Shown piece after piece: positions 52,818-63,980 of a stretch of 64,000 bases of DNA (positions within the stretch are counted from its first letter, which is position 1; every line of letters starts with the position of its first letter). Origin of the DNA: Cyanophora paradoxa (Eukaryota > Glaucocystophyceae > Cyanophorales > Cyanophoraceae); contig QPMI01000518.1 in assembly GCA_004431415.1 (NCBI GenBank), positions 24,796 to 88,795 on the forward strand. The letters are read 5' to 3'. The notes under the pieces were generated by a model. The model was not told the DNA's origin. It searched no databases and was given only the letters and a program-made list of their open reading frames with translations. Both the position numbers and the translations under genes were made by a program.

Positions 52818-53785
52818 TTAGTAGGGCTGGAAGTGCGCAGCCAAGACTGCATGTCTGTCGACTTCTTCGCGGAGTGCGCAGCCGAGACTGCTTGTCTGTC
52901 GACATCTTTTAACTAGTAGTGGGAAAAAACTTATGCGAACGATCTGTCGAAGGGACGTACTCGCTGGCTGCATTCTTGATTGCGGATTTAGCAGCAGCAG
53001 ACGTGTAAGAGACATCTCGATATCGAACTCTAGCACGAACGAGAACTCCGTGTTTGTGACAGCGTCTGTTCCATTATGATAGCGCAGCGATATGTCAAGT
53101 TCAGACAGCTCAGCGTTTCGATCGAAGCCTGTGACGGGAACACGATCCTCAGATGTGAACTTGATGAGCTCCCCGAATTTTGAGTCGATGTGAATCTTTG
53201 CGATCGAGCCGTTGTATAGGGGTTAAGTGTCAAGATCGAGCCTTTGATCTGCTGAATGTACAGGAACAAATACGTGTGATAAAGTAGATCAACTGGCATA
53301 TCGCTGAACAGCTCGTACGAATATTGTACGCATCGATTGTCTCAGGTGTGTCAAGCTCACTGGAAAGGTCACTGAGAGTCTTCGCAAACCCGAGCAGGTT
53401 CGCTAGTTCGGCCGATGTGAAGCTCAAAATAAAGTCCGCTTCACACAGGAACTAAGCCGCATTGAGATCTCTTCGAACTGAACGACGAACTTGCGCTGAT
53501 AAGTAGTTCCACCGTAACTATACTGCTGGGTTTTAAGAAGCGTGCTTAGATAGTTTGCAAGGGAGGTTGGCGTATAGACTCCGGGCTTGAAAGTGTTGGC
53601 ACGTGTTTTCTCAACGCCAGAGGGATCAAGGGTGCCGTGATAATTGCGGCTTGTGTGGACAGGTTGAACATGTTATGAAACAGTTCTAGCGAATCAACTC
53701 GCACCGACTTTACATTAACGAGGGCCTGGGAGATTGATCTTGAAATTCGAGGACGTGCCTTCGAACCGGTCCCTAGAATCGACAT
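52818..53785 (-). pseudogene. Penton / minor capsid protein relic
   Basis: Reading right to left in several frames: SQALVNVKSVRVDSLELFHN (53546-53785), then KPGVYTPTSLANYLSTLLKT (about 53500-53590), AELANLLGFAKTL (53380-53430) and ELDISLRYHNG...SFVLEFDIEM (53010-53110). The V-x-L-x-S-L strand, the G-x-YT-x-x-x-LA helix and the terminal beta strands fit the minor-capsid family. At least three frameshifts separate these parts. Confidence 0.6.
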
Positions 53786-53844
53786 TTACGCGGAGCTTCA
53801 TCTTACAACAATATGCATGAAAATTTTCTGGTCTATAATAGCAA

Positions 53845-55009
53845 ATGGCGCAAGCAGGAACAACTCTAAAGGAGCTCCTCACTACCAAGGTTCAAGCGAG
53901 CTTTATCTATCCCGGGTCTCACTGTCGGTGTCAGCCCCAAGTTCAAGCCTTCTTGAAACGATCCGTCCGCGAGGCAACTCGTACGGCTTCGCGCAGACTG
54001 CGCTTTCGACCTTCCGCGCAAGCAACTTCTAACGGTGTCTCGCTATACTTTAAGGTCAGCGTCGCTGGCGGAGCGGCCGCCTCAGTGCTGCCGAATGGCG
54101 CAGGTGCATTTATTGAAAACGTGCGCTTTGTTCATGGATCCTTCAAGATGGTGATCCCAGGAGACTGGCTTACTGTGAACGCGCTCATCGATAATAGCGT
54201 TGCATCCGCCCAGGCTTTTGCTAGCAGCTACGGCTTTGGAAAGGACGCTGCTCTTGAGATTCTCGATGCCAGTCGCGAGTATGTGCTAAAGATCCCTCCC
54301 AGCTCTGGGACAATTCATACTTCCCGCTCCTCGCACTGGCTGACATGCCCACCGTCGAGATTGATTCCGTCGGCTTCGGTGGTTGGAACTGTCGCTAGTG
54401 CTGTTGCAACTCTAACGGATTGTGCCTGGTTTGCCAGTTCGTGAATATCCTAGCGAAGAGGCTGAGTCTATGCTTAAATCTGCAAACGAGAGCGGTGTAT
54501 TCGAATTCCTTTCACGAGATTATTTCAAAGCGCTCGAGGCAGTTAAAGACTGACGACGCGGGGAATGCAGTCGAAATCTCCTTGCCAACGTCAGCGGCTT
54601 GTGCACGCGATCCTGATGACAGTGCGTAATGCGAATCACCTGGGCACTCGCATCACAATTCATTTGCTGGCAACGGAAATGCGCTGAAAATCGATTCGTT
54701 TGAGATCATGCACAACAACGAACTCTCGACATCAGCAATAAGCCAATCTCTGGGTTTGTATCATCGTGCTATCACATTCCAACTCAATACCGCGGTGCAA
54801 CCACTGGCAATTCAGCTCTTGGCTTCGAGGACGGAAATGTCTATGGATTGTGGCTTTCGAAATCTGGCAAAGACTCACTGCATAACGCTGTCCTCGCTAC
54901 ACGACTTCTTTAATTCCAGCAGCAGCTACTGCTCGCTAACTGTGACCGGCTGCACAACGCAGCGCCAGCAGTTGTTGACTCCACGTCCTGCGCCACAATG
55001 TTCTCGTAA
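53845..55009 (+). pseudogene. Major capsid protein relic
   Basis: Protein-like segments occur in several plus frames: VSLYFKVSVAGG...PNGAGAFIENVRFVHGSFKM (54030-54150), LEILDASREYVLKIPP (54255-54300), YFPLLALADMPTVEIDSVGF (about 54315-54380), PSEEAESMLKSANESGVFEF (about 54440-54500) and FGFEDGNVYGLWLSKSG-like codons (about 54820-54880). Beta-strand-rich content and the position between the penton and ATPase relics suggest the double-jelly-roll capsid gene. Several frameshifts and stops are present. Confidence 0.5.
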
Positions 55010-55053
55010 TTAACTCGTATCAAATGTCAACTCTAAAGGTAAGTAACTTCTAG

Positions 55054-55637
55054 ATGGATATCAAACTGTTTGATCCTACAGAAATAAAACTGCCTAAACG
55101 GTTCTTGTTTGTCGGTCCAACAAACTCGGGCAAGAGCACCTACGTAAAACACGTGCTAAATGCTGTAGCGCACTTAGACGATATTTACGTCTTCAGTACG
55201 ACCGCATTTACTGGGCAATGGAATGATACAACACGACCAAGTATATCCAGGAAGAATGGGATCCAGTTTTGGTTGAAGCGCTGCTAGAACGACAAAAGAA
55301 AGAAGACGCAAAAATGATGATCGCAGAATTGCAATTGTTTAGACGATTACTTGACAATGACCTAGTAATGTCCACAGTGACAGACTCATGCAAAAGCTAT
55401 TTACTTCTGGCCGTCATTACAACACACCCTTTTCATAACGACTCAACGTCTTTGTGGCATCAGTCGACGATTCGGCGGAACTGTGAGTACGTTTGCTTTT
55501 CGTCGATTTTTGAGCAATGTTTAAAGAGTTTCAACACTTGCTTCGACGAATATAATGCCGGAGCGAGTCGAGCAAATCTAATGCGTCTTTTCGTTGAATG
55601 GGGTCATTCGTTTCAGTTTTGATATATGAAGGCGTGA
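55054..55637 (+). pseudogene. Packaging ATPase relic
   Basis: It opens MDIKLFDPTEIKLPKRF with Walker A FVGPTNSGKSTYVKHVL, then an IYVFSTTAF strand. After a frameshift near 55230 come EEWDPVLVEALLERQKKEDA and a NDLVMSTVTDS segment. After another frameshift there is a LFTSGRHYN-like motif (about 55395-55430), as in FtsK/HerA packaging ATPases. At least two frameshifts prevent a full protein. Confidence 0.7.
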
Positions 55638-55650
55638 GCGCGGACCGCGT

Positions 55651-55941
55651 TTATGCTGTTGACAAAGCTCTGGAACGACTTCGGCTTATTGCGCTTTGTG
55701 CGCGTAAAAAAGCAGCGGCGATCGAAAGTCCGTAGCCAGGACTGTTTGAGCAAACAACTTGTATATCTGGACGTGATGTCGCGATCCACAGGTAGGAGGC
55801 TCCTTTAAAATACAAAGCTGATGCAGTGACTGGGGTGTAGTTGACTCCTGCTGGCCAACAGTCTCTAGATTTAACTCTTCCTCTGCCGTTTCGAGTTCGA
55901 GTTCCATTAAAAAGATAAAGGGGTGTATTCCCTTCATTCAA
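55651..55941 (-). pseudogene. Unrecognised degenerate ORF
   Basis: A 96-codon frame overlaps the HNH-AP2 relic's end by 4 bp. A second frame over the same bases is equally long, so neither is clearly coding. No motif was recognised. It may be the decayed C-terminus of the neighbouring endonuclease. Confidence 0.25.
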
Positions 55942-56457
55942 ACTGTGGGAAGTTCAGCCGCAGAAACGGCTTGTCCTCTTCGCTGGTATGTTCTATAACG
56001 TAAGCAATCACGAGCTTGAGCTGCTGCTTCGGCGGTTGCAAAGTAGCCGATGTTCTTTAGACGGCCATTGATCTGTAATTGCTTTCCATTTACAAAGTCG
56101 CTCATAGAAGCTGACGCCAATGAATCCTGATGTGTTTGTGAGCCGACGGTTTTGGTTCAACATCTGCTGACGCTTTGTCGCAAACGTAGATTCTCGCGAC
56201 GATTATCGAGTTTGTTATTATTAATGTGATCTACAGTAAGGTCATTCTCAGTCTCCAACAATGAACGTATGCAAATACATATTCTTCCATTGATCTTGCT
56301 CCGAGGCTATAACCATTGTTCAAACACCATCGTTTCTCCAGCACTCGATCAGCATCATCCTGTGATACAAAAGCGTAGGCGACGATTACTTTGCGCCGAT
56401 TGCGAATACCGCTAACGGAATCAAAGCAGCTCCTCTGGAACATCTGGAACGATGACC
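55938..56457 (-). pseudogene. HNH homing endonuclease with AP2-like domain, relic
   Basis: In order on the minus strand: KVIVAYAFVSQDDADRVLEK and NNGYSLGARS (56231-56443), then VDHINNNKLDNRRENLR in another frame (about 56185-56240), which is the HNH metal-binding core, then LKNIGYFATAEAAAQARDC (about 55985-56060), an AP2-like DNA-binding segment. The architecture is that of mobile HNH-AP2 endonucleases of phages and giant viruses. Two frameshifts inactivate it. Confidence 0.7.
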
Positions 56458-56689
56458 CTCCATCTGCGCAGCGAGCTGCTTGTCTGCGACTTTTTCGTTA
56501 CATTTACAGTTTGCATTATCTTTAAGACTTAAAAGTCGCGCTAATTTGTCTTAAAAGGATTTATGTCTCTTATTATTGAGAGACAAACCGAACAATGACT
56601 TCTGCAATTACTGGCGGATTGCGTGTGGCGGTTTAAACGTGGCCGTGGCGACCCCTAAGGTTCGTCTTTTAACAATGGAGCCTATCAGC

Positions 56690-56938
56690 GAAGAAGAAGG
56701 GGGCTAAACCGTGGAGGGTCACCCCGGAGATTTTAGCAGAGCGACGCAGAAAGAATGCTGAACGCAATCGCAAACTGCGCCACACGAACGAAACATACCG
56801 TTTGAAACAGCTGCCATCACAGCGAAGTATCGAGCTGAGAATCCTGATAGGATCCGGGAGTACCACAGGAATGCTATTGCGCGTAGATGCCTCGCGAAGA
56901 GCGGAGCTTCTGTAGAGCTCGAGGTGATGCAGCTTTAG
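56690..56938 (+). pseudogene. Small basic helical protein relic
   Basis: Plus-strand segments KPWRVTPEILAERRRKNAER and, after a shift, AKYRAENPDRIREYHRNAIA are Arg/Lys/Glu-rich helices. They recall the charged AT-hook-like protein of element 1 (42598-42825). The relation is by composition only. Confidence 0.35.
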
Positions 56939-57027
56939 CACCTGCTCGTAGCTTTGGCTCCCCTGCAATCTCAAGCTCTTGAGCTCTCGATACTGGCCGG
57001 CTTTGACCGCTGTATTTTTTGTTTCGA

Positions 57028-57410
57028 TCAACCCTCACGTCTCAATCGTCTCTGCTGTCGCATTTGCACTTCTTCTTTTCGATTCGTGTTTGAGGTGCAG
57101 CTCACGCGTTGACGTATTTCCGATGGTTTAACACGTCTAGAAATTCCACACCGCTGTTTTGTAACGAGTCGAACACGGTTCTTGTCTGCGCCAGCAACTA
57201 TGTACGTCTCCTTGCTTGGCTTTGTGTTCCCTCGCAAAAACGTTGCTTCGGCTCCAGGACTTGCACTTCGGTCCTGTGCGCGGTATGTTCGAATTGTCTC
57301 GTTCAATATCGTTCTGTCGCTGTCTAACTTGATGCAGCTGCTCGGCTACCTGTGTATTTTCCCGCATCCACTTTGGTGAGTGCTCCCGCCGAAAGAGCTG
57401 TGGGCTGTTT
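57028..57410 (-). pseudogene. Degenerate coding region, unrecognised
   Basis: Two overlapping minus frames (57028-57306 and 57137-57367), plus a Met-initiated stretch near 57410, look like pieces of one broken gene rich in Gln, Arg and Ser. No motif was identified. Confidence 0.25.
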
Positions 57411-57429
57411 CATTGTACGGCCTTGACAA

Positions 57430-57780
57430 TTGCCGGCAAACGTGAGAGGAAATGCGGGGAGCCACGAGCTTCTGTATCAGTCTGAATCAGTGCTCGCAAT
57501 GTCCTCTGCGAACCTGTCGATAATTCCCAGCTTGGAGCCTTTTGAAATGTGATCATCCTTAGCCACATCAGTGTGCATTTTCAACGAGTTCTCTTCAGCC
57601 ATTTCCCGAATTGCTGCTGTGTTGAAGCCGTTGTCTCTGAAAGCCCCATATTCCAGGTAGCTGCTCGATCATTTTTGGAAGCTGCTTAAAAGTCTCGAGC
57701 TTACGGACCACAGCGAAACGGGTTGCAATCTCGACCGCTGCGACAGGCGAAATCTCCAATGAACAGCACGTCAATTTGCC
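57430..57780 (-). pseudogene. Degenerate coding region next to PolB relic
   Basis: Minus-strand codons such as ETFKQLPKMIEQLPGIWGF (57640-57700) and, in another frame, IREMAEENSLKMHTDVAKDD (57550-57610) read like a helical protein with one frameshift. Not recognised. It lies directly after the PolB C-terminus. Confidence 0.35.
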
Positions 57781-57799
57781 ACGCACGGGTGGCGGCAGT

Positions 57800-60700
57800 A
57801 ATCTGGTACATCTTTGTAAATCAGGCGCGATTTTTATAATGTCCATCGCTCGGTGTGTTGATCCCGTCAGTCTCGAGGAAGCGTTTGGTATCAAGGGATG
57901 TAGAGCCGACGCGAGGTTCGTTGTAAATAAATCTCCATGTAGTTTTCGAGCGGAAACCGAGAATCCTTTGATGTCATACGATTGCTTTCTCCCTCTTTAG
58001 GGCAGACGCACCGGAAGAATACATCTTGTGAGTCTGTTGTAGTACGTCTTTTGAATACCCTTGCATACCTGCTTGTCGTGGAATCTTCACGCGAATAATA
58101 GTAAGATTTCGGCGTTAGCGATCCACCTGTCATTTGCAGACCATGGAGCTCATCCTTGAATAATCCGGAGTTTTCCCCATCGATCGTAGAGTCGAACCTC
58201 ATCGGCTGTCATGCCATCGAAGAATCGATGTGTCTCTGGGTAGTCGCTAACATCCAGCTCATGCTTGATTGAGCGTAAATCAGCATAGATAATCTTTGGT
58301 GCGAAACTCGATGATAGACTGTCAGTATCCGTACCTAATAGTGTCAGCCGCTGGCCCAAAGCAGCTTGAGCACCTGGTAGTAAAAGCGGTACATGTGCAG
58401 CTTGGAAAGTTCGAGGATGACGAACCGCAGTAGATAGGTTTTGTTCAGATTGTACTCACTTTTGCGCTTGGAACGAATACAAGGTTCTCTTCGTACATCA
58501 CCACCTGCTTCAACCGATTTGGTTCGCTGTTGATCTTCACCAGACGGTCTCCCGAAGTCACAAGCTCTGAAAAGCAGTGCTTTCTCACGTTCTCCATTGT
58601 TTTGCCAAAGACACTGTTGTTCATCAACTTGTAAAGGTCCTTCTGGTATGTGAACTGCGATTCTTTACGTTTTTGAGTATTGAGATCTATGAAACGCCCT
58701 AGCCATGCGCTTTGTTCGTACGATAGGATCCGATGGATGTTGGTTACTATCATTCCCAGTGACGTATAGAGCTGAAGCAAGCGTCCATCAACAACATAAT
58801 TCTTTTTTGGAAGCAGATTTGGAACGAGCTTTGGAGTTCGTTCAACTGAGGTAAGCTTCTCGTCGTTAATCATATCCTGTTGTCGCTTTGATAGGTGTTC
58901 CTTGGACACACACATCCGTTCAGGGGCCAGCGGATAGTCTGAGAACTCGTCATGGAGATGCTCAGGCATGTACATATCGACTTCGAGAGCATAGCCACGA
59001 GCTCCATCCGCGTCAAGGCTTGCAACGTACTGCATTACATCAACGTCTTGATCTAGTTTATCCCAGCGGAAATCTCCTGTGGGTAGCTTGCGCTTCATTG
59101 CGACGCCGTACAAGTTGTTTGCATCGAGGTACATGAGCCACGATTCCTTGTGTGTTCGGTAGTAGTTAGAAATGCATGTAGACTGTGAGACTGTAGGCTC
59201 AACAGCGTGGGTGTACTTGTTGAACTTTATGCTCAAATATTTGTTCTCAGCTCGTGCGTAGCGTTTTGAGATCATTGAGATTCCGCCCCTGATCCCGGAT
59301 TCTATAAATCTGTGCATATCCTGCTGCCCCTCGTGAAAGAGCTCGAGCTTCACTCCAGTGTGCTTAAGTGCTGCCTGCCAAGCAAATCCCGGCGATGACA
59401 TAAAATAGCTAGGATCTAGGCCATACGTTTCAATACACGTATCACGATAGTTTTCAAACACGTCAGCTAGTAACGCGATATCTGTCATCATATACTCCAT
59501 TGTATAGCCTGATAGCGTTCTGCAGCCGAGCTCTCGCCAAACAGCCTTCGCATGTGCGTACTCATCTTTCGTGCATTTCTTCTGTTTAAGCTGATTTTTG
59601 AAATAACGACGTGCAGGCAGTTTAGACTCCTGAAAGCGAGCCCAGCTCGTCATGTAGTCATAAGGGTAAATCCCTTTGCTAGTCATCAGCTTGAACCGAG
59701 TCTCGTCCAGATACAGCGAGCGCGTGATCTTCTTCTTCTCCGCGGGCAGAGCCTTTGCAAGGTCGTCCAAGCTCGCATTCAAGTGCTGAGCCGAGTCCCG
59801 TAGAACGTAAATTCCATACTTGAACTGCGAAATTCGCTCGCTATTCTGGAAGACCTGATCGAATTTTATCGAAAGGAGACTCTGCGGGCGGAGCCGGCGT
59901 TCGAGCCCCTTCTTCGCCTTCTTTTTCTGCTCTGGGGTCATCTCACGCCCACCGTACTTGCTTTCAAACTCGCTTTCGACATGCGCTTGAAACTCCTTCC
60001 AAGCTGCTAAACGACGGTTATAGCCAGATGCTAGAGCACGTACGAGCAGGTGGAAGTCAAATCCTCGACCGTTGTGCCAGAATAATGGAACAGCAGCTGA
60101 TTTCGCGCGGCGTCGATTGCAAGCTCTGCAGGCAGCCCCGAAATATCGGCCAGATTCGTGGCAGTGATCACGGTGCTTGTCTTTCGCATCCTTGAACGTG
60201 TTCTTGCACATGTAGCACTCGGTCGTCGTTTGAAAACGCTGCTCCTCTTCCTGAGTAATCTGGATTGGTGCAGTCTCTCGCAAAAGCTCTCGGAATTGTG
60301 GTTCCATTTCGTCCAACCATTGCACGAACTTCTCAGTGCAGTCCTCGCTCTCCGAACCCATGTATTTGAAACAAAACTGTTCACCTTTTGAAGATACAAC
60401 CAGACAGCCGACTGAAGCAATCACATGCACACCTTTCTTTTCGGTCTTTCCACTAATGCAGGGAATTGGCATTGTAATCGTCTCTGAATCAGCATATCCG
60501 ACCAGACGTTGCCGGATTGAGTACTCAAAGTTAATAAACTTCTGGATATGTGCTCCTTTCTCCGGCAGAACATCTCTTGCGTGTTCATCCCGATCAAGGC
60601 AACGGTCATATTTCAGATGATTTTCAAATGCTTGATCTGAGCTAAAACCGACCTGGCAGGCTAAGCAATAGTGCTTTGCATTTGATTCGTTCTTTCGGAA

Positions 60701-61867
60701 CAGTCGTGAGACGCTCTTAATCCAGAGGTAATGCCCGACATCGTTTCCCTCCCCAGCCGGCACATACAGTATTGGGATTGCGTCTCTCGCAGCACTGATA
60801 TGGATTGGTATGATATCCTGCTTATCTAGAGCAGTTGTATAAACGCAGAGCTTGACGTTATTTGCTTGCTCGAATTTGGTGAACATCCTCGAGTCAAGCG
60901 GGGTCGGATATGTAAGCATTGAGCAGTCCAGCGATGTCTCGTGCTGGCGGTAGTTCCCTGCATGCCGAGAATCAACACCTTCGCCCAATGGATTGCGAGC
61001 AGCAAGGACTGCGTATTTAAAGCACTCGTTGTTCGGTGCATTTATATTGATAAGCGCGTGCTTGTCTGAGAGCCACTTTGGCAGTACAAAGCCTCGGCCA
61101 CGGCCACCAATCCTGCGGAAATAGCGCACAGTTTTAAAGACCAGATACACCCACGTGTCAAATACTGAGGAATCCCTGCTTTTCTCTGCCGAGATCATGT
61201 CTAATTCTTCGAGCTGTGAACGCAAGGCCGCCTCAATGCTTGTCCCTGGCTCGATGCGATCGAAACGACGATGTTCAATAACGATAGCGATCGTAGAATC
61301 TGTCTCTGGCTTTCTGTAGACACCCAATCCAGAGATTTGTAGTGCAATGCCCATTCTTACCGCCTCTGCAAGATTTACCTGGGCGCTTACGAATGATATA
61401 GCATTCTGTTTGAACTGCTCAGAATTCTCGAAGCGAGCTTGCATTGATGTTACGCGGCCAGAACCGCGAGGCAATTGGTATTTCCACTCCGCATATCGCC
61501 CGTCAAGCGCTGTTGTAGTATTTCCGTCATTGATTTGAACATCATTTCCACCGTCATCCTCAGGCAGCTCGGCAAAGCCACGGACGATCTCTGCCTGCAC
61601 CTCTGCGATCGCCAGCTCTAGTCGACGACCTGACACAGGACGCGCTGGCCTAGGAAGTCTTGCAAGTTCGTTCAAAAGTGAAGCGTACTTTTCCAAAGTT
61701 GCAAACCGTGTTCTCGACCCTTGTGCTGAAATTCTAATCAATTTATTTTTGAAAGCTCCATGTATGACGCGTCGATTATACAATGAAATCGCGAGCGCTT
61801 CGATCTGGTCTTTGATTCTGGCCAACCGGAAGCGCCGAGTCGCTGCATTATTTTGGGTAACGTCCAT
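57800..61867 (-). pseudogene. DNA polymerase B relic, C-terminus broken
   Basis: One long frame (61867-58445, 1140 codons) is intact. It contains a zinc-finger-like CLACQVGF...H-x4-C segment, a CYMCKNTF...DHCH cluster, Exo I YADSET, Exo II FWHNGRGFDFH, motif A DANNLYG and motif B NNSVFGK. After 58445 the frame is lost: ILELSKLHMYRFYY and LLGTDTDSL (motif C, about 58325) lie in two other frames, and C-terminal pieces follow to about 57800. The intact part keeps the exonuclease acidic residues that element 1 has lost. It is the best-preserved gene of element 2. Confidence 0.8.
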
Positions 61868-61995
61868 TGGAAGTATATCACAATTTTTTTGCTTGTTCCA
61901 AACGCAACTTCACATAGCAATATTGGAAAGGGATCTCTTTAAGACAAAATAAGAGAAACCTCAATTGCGGTGACCCTTTGGTGATTCAAAGACCG

Positions 61996-62417
61996 GCGCT
62001 ATCATCCACACAGTATTATTGACTAACTAGAACCTAAACTCGCATATGCAATCAGCTTCGATTATATAGTTTTCGTCTAGCTAGAACCTGGAAACCTCTC
62101 CGCTATTTAGATAGGAAGAACACAGTATTAACGCCTAGCTGCTGATTAAGCTATCTCTGCAGACCGTCGCGTTGGGGCCCGTCTCAAATCACTGCTATAT
62201 CTTTTGCAAGATCGATTGGAGTAGACGTTAGATACTACCTAGTGGTTGCTGATGGAAGGGGAGGTAGACCAGAGGGAGAGAAGGGCGGTAGACGTAGCGG
62301 AAGGGTTGGCGAGAGTGATGGCTGGGAAGACGCTGGATTGGGTGGGTTGGGGTGGGTTCGGAGAGTGAGGGTGGTGAAGAGGGGTGGGCCACAGAATCAG
62401 GTCCTCTCTCATTTTTT
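61996..62417 (-). repeat. Element 2 terminal inverted repeat, right
   Basis: This is the mirror of 51348-51774, ending CTCTCATTTTTT. The gap 61868-61995 between PolB and the repeat holds no gene. Confidence 0.92.
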
Positions 62418-62961
62418 GGGGCCCCGACGAGGACGAGCTCCCGAGCCGGCCGCCCGCCCCGCCTCCGGCCCGGCCCCGGCGCAACTCGGAGCGTGGCTTC
62501 CTCTGACCGCCGCCCGAACCGCGCAGATCCAGGCCATGGCGATGCGATGCTGGAGATGCAGAGGGCCTCGTGGCGGGGGCCCAGGCCGCCGGCCTGCGGC
62601 GGGTGGAGGACAGCTGGCGCGCGCTCGTGATCGAGCGGCGCCGCGAGTGCGTGGGCCTCGTCGAGGAGGCCGAGGAGGCCTTCGGGCTGCCGCCCCGCAA
62701 GTGGCGCCGCTGGCCCCACGGCCGCTCCGCCCTCACCGACCTCGGCCCCCGCGCCATCCGCACGCAGGCCCGCCAGCCCAGCCTCGGGCCCGTCGCCCCG
62801 CCCCCCCCCGCCCTCTCCCACGCCCCCTGCGCCCCCGCCCCCGCCCGCCGACGCCGACCCCTCCGACCGTGGCAATCCCGCCGCGCGGCCTCCATCCGCC
62901 CCTGGGCCGAGCGGCCGCGGGGCGCCCCGCCGACCCCGCTGACCAGCGGCTGCAGCGCTAG
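62418..62961 (+). pseudogene. TRANK1-like right copy, 3' end
   Basis: Coding sequence resumes right after element 2 with PDEDELPSRPP-like codons. It continues with VEDSWRALVIERRRECVGLV and GLPPRKWRRWPHGRSALTDL (62590-62750). These match the left copy's LGLRRACVEAVEEAEDL and GLPRRRWRRFPHGKTALERL (8890-9010). The stop at 62959-62961 follows RPADPADQRLQR, matching the left copy's terminal GPADLHLELQLQS. It ends the interrupted gene. Confidence 0.7.
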
Positions 62962-63377
62962 CCGGCGCCGGCGCCGGCCCGGCGCGGCGGCCGGTCGTTT
63001 AGCGACGGCGCCCTCCTCCGGTACCCTAGGCCTCCAAATATCGGTCTAGCTATAGATCGAGCGAAGATCATGTTCTGGGAATATATATTGATTTAAGCTC
63101 AAGAATGGAATTTCGCAGCTTCGAATTCGAGAAGCGCAATCTCGCGGACTGGCCATGGCCGCCATTGCGGCAAGTTCATTGATATAACACACGACAGCAG
63201 CGTGTGCACGTGTTACCTACTGTTGTATATTTAAAATAGCGAGTAGCGATAGGCACCGGATGCAGAAAAAGATAAAAAGGCAGCGGGCAAAAGAATGGCA
63301 GCGGCCCGGCGAAACAATATTAATCGGGAGGCAGGCGGTGATTTGGTCAGGCGCGCTTCACGCTGTACCCCGGAGGT
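62962..63377. other. Intergenic region, AT-richer, between convergent genes
   Basis: This stretch lies between the 3' end of the right TRANK1-like copy and the 3' end of a minus-strand gene. It has ATATATTGAT-type AT-rich DNA and a GTGCACGTG-type palindrome near 63203. No gene is visible. Confidence 0.5.
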
Positions 63378-63980
63378 TCAGTCGTTCCGGGTGCAGCGTC
63401 GCCCCCGCCGCCGCCCCGAGAAGGAGCCCTGCCGCCCCAGCGACGGCTTCCCGACCCGGCGCGTCAAGCCGGCCCGGGGCCGGGGCGAGGCGCGGCGGCG
63501 CACCCGTTCCGAGGTGACCTGCTTCCTGCGGCCGTCGCCTGCGCGGCGGCGGCAGCAGCAGCAGCAGCAGCGGCGGCGGCGGCGGCGGCGCCGTCCCCGA
63601 GCCCAGCGACGGGGCGCCGGTGAGGCCCCCGCCGCCCCGGCGGTCGCCTTGCCGAGTTGGAGCGGGGCAGGGGCGGCCGCTCGCCCGCGCACCCCTGGGG
63701 CGGCGCCCTCCGCTCGGGCCCTGCCCTTGGACGGTGGGGGCCGGAGCCGGCGCGCCGGGGGCCGCGGGGGCGGGGGGCGGCGCTGCCGGCGGGGGCGTCG
63801 GAGGGGGAGGAGGGGAAGGGGGCGCGGGCCCGCCGGCCCGAAGACGGCGTCGGCCGCCATGCCGAGGCGGGGCCGGCGTCCCGCTCGCGGAGGGCGGGAG
63901 GGCGCGGCGGAGGGCGCGCGGGTCCGGCCGCCGCCGCGAACTGGCCCGTTGGCTTGCCCAGCTCCGCCACGTCCAGCACC
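63378..63980 (-). CDS. 3' exon(s) of a gene entering from the right
   Basis: A splice acceptor (TTTCGCAG) near 63980 is followed on the minus strand by codons VLDVAELGKPTGQF. A long Pro/Ala/Arg low-complexity stretch with a CAG/GCC triplet array follows (about 63550-63590). The plausible C-terminal segment (RRVGKPSLGRQGSFSG) ends at 63378. Frames switch between these parts, so another intron is likely. No family was recognised; the 5' part is outside the window. Confidence 0.4.
   Translation of the reverse strand, partial: GAGRGGAGQANGPVRGGGRTRAPSAAPSRPPRAGRRPRLGMAADAVFGPAGPRPLPLLPLRRPRRQRRPPPPRPPARRLRPPPSKGRARAEGAAPGVRGRAAAPAPLQLGKATAGAAGASPAPRRWARGRRRRRRRRCCCCCCRRRAGDGRRKQVTSERVRRRASPRPRAGLTRRVGKPSLGRQGSFSGRRRGRRCTRND

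Larger units (their letters stand above)
51348..62417. mobile_element. Decayed polinton-like element, element 2
   Basis: This 11.1-kb insertion has ~425-bp inverted repeats and relics of penton, major capsid, ATPase and PolB genes, so it belongs to the polinton/PLV world. No integrase was recognised. Its genes, repeats and base composition differ from element 1, so the two are independent insertions. Almost every gene has several frameshifts, so it is an old, inactive copy. It interrupts an exon of the right TRANK1-like copy. Confidence 0.85.

Noticed and set aside
23566-62417. One composite virus spanning both elements
   Set aside because: Each element has its own matching terminal repeats and flanking duplication, and recognisable host exons (49976-51347) lie between them.
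51348-62417. Integrase gene in element 2
   Set aside because: No D,D35E core or KFYDPRTG-like N-terminal region was visible in any frame. The 57028-57780 relics remain unidentified and cannot be called integrase.
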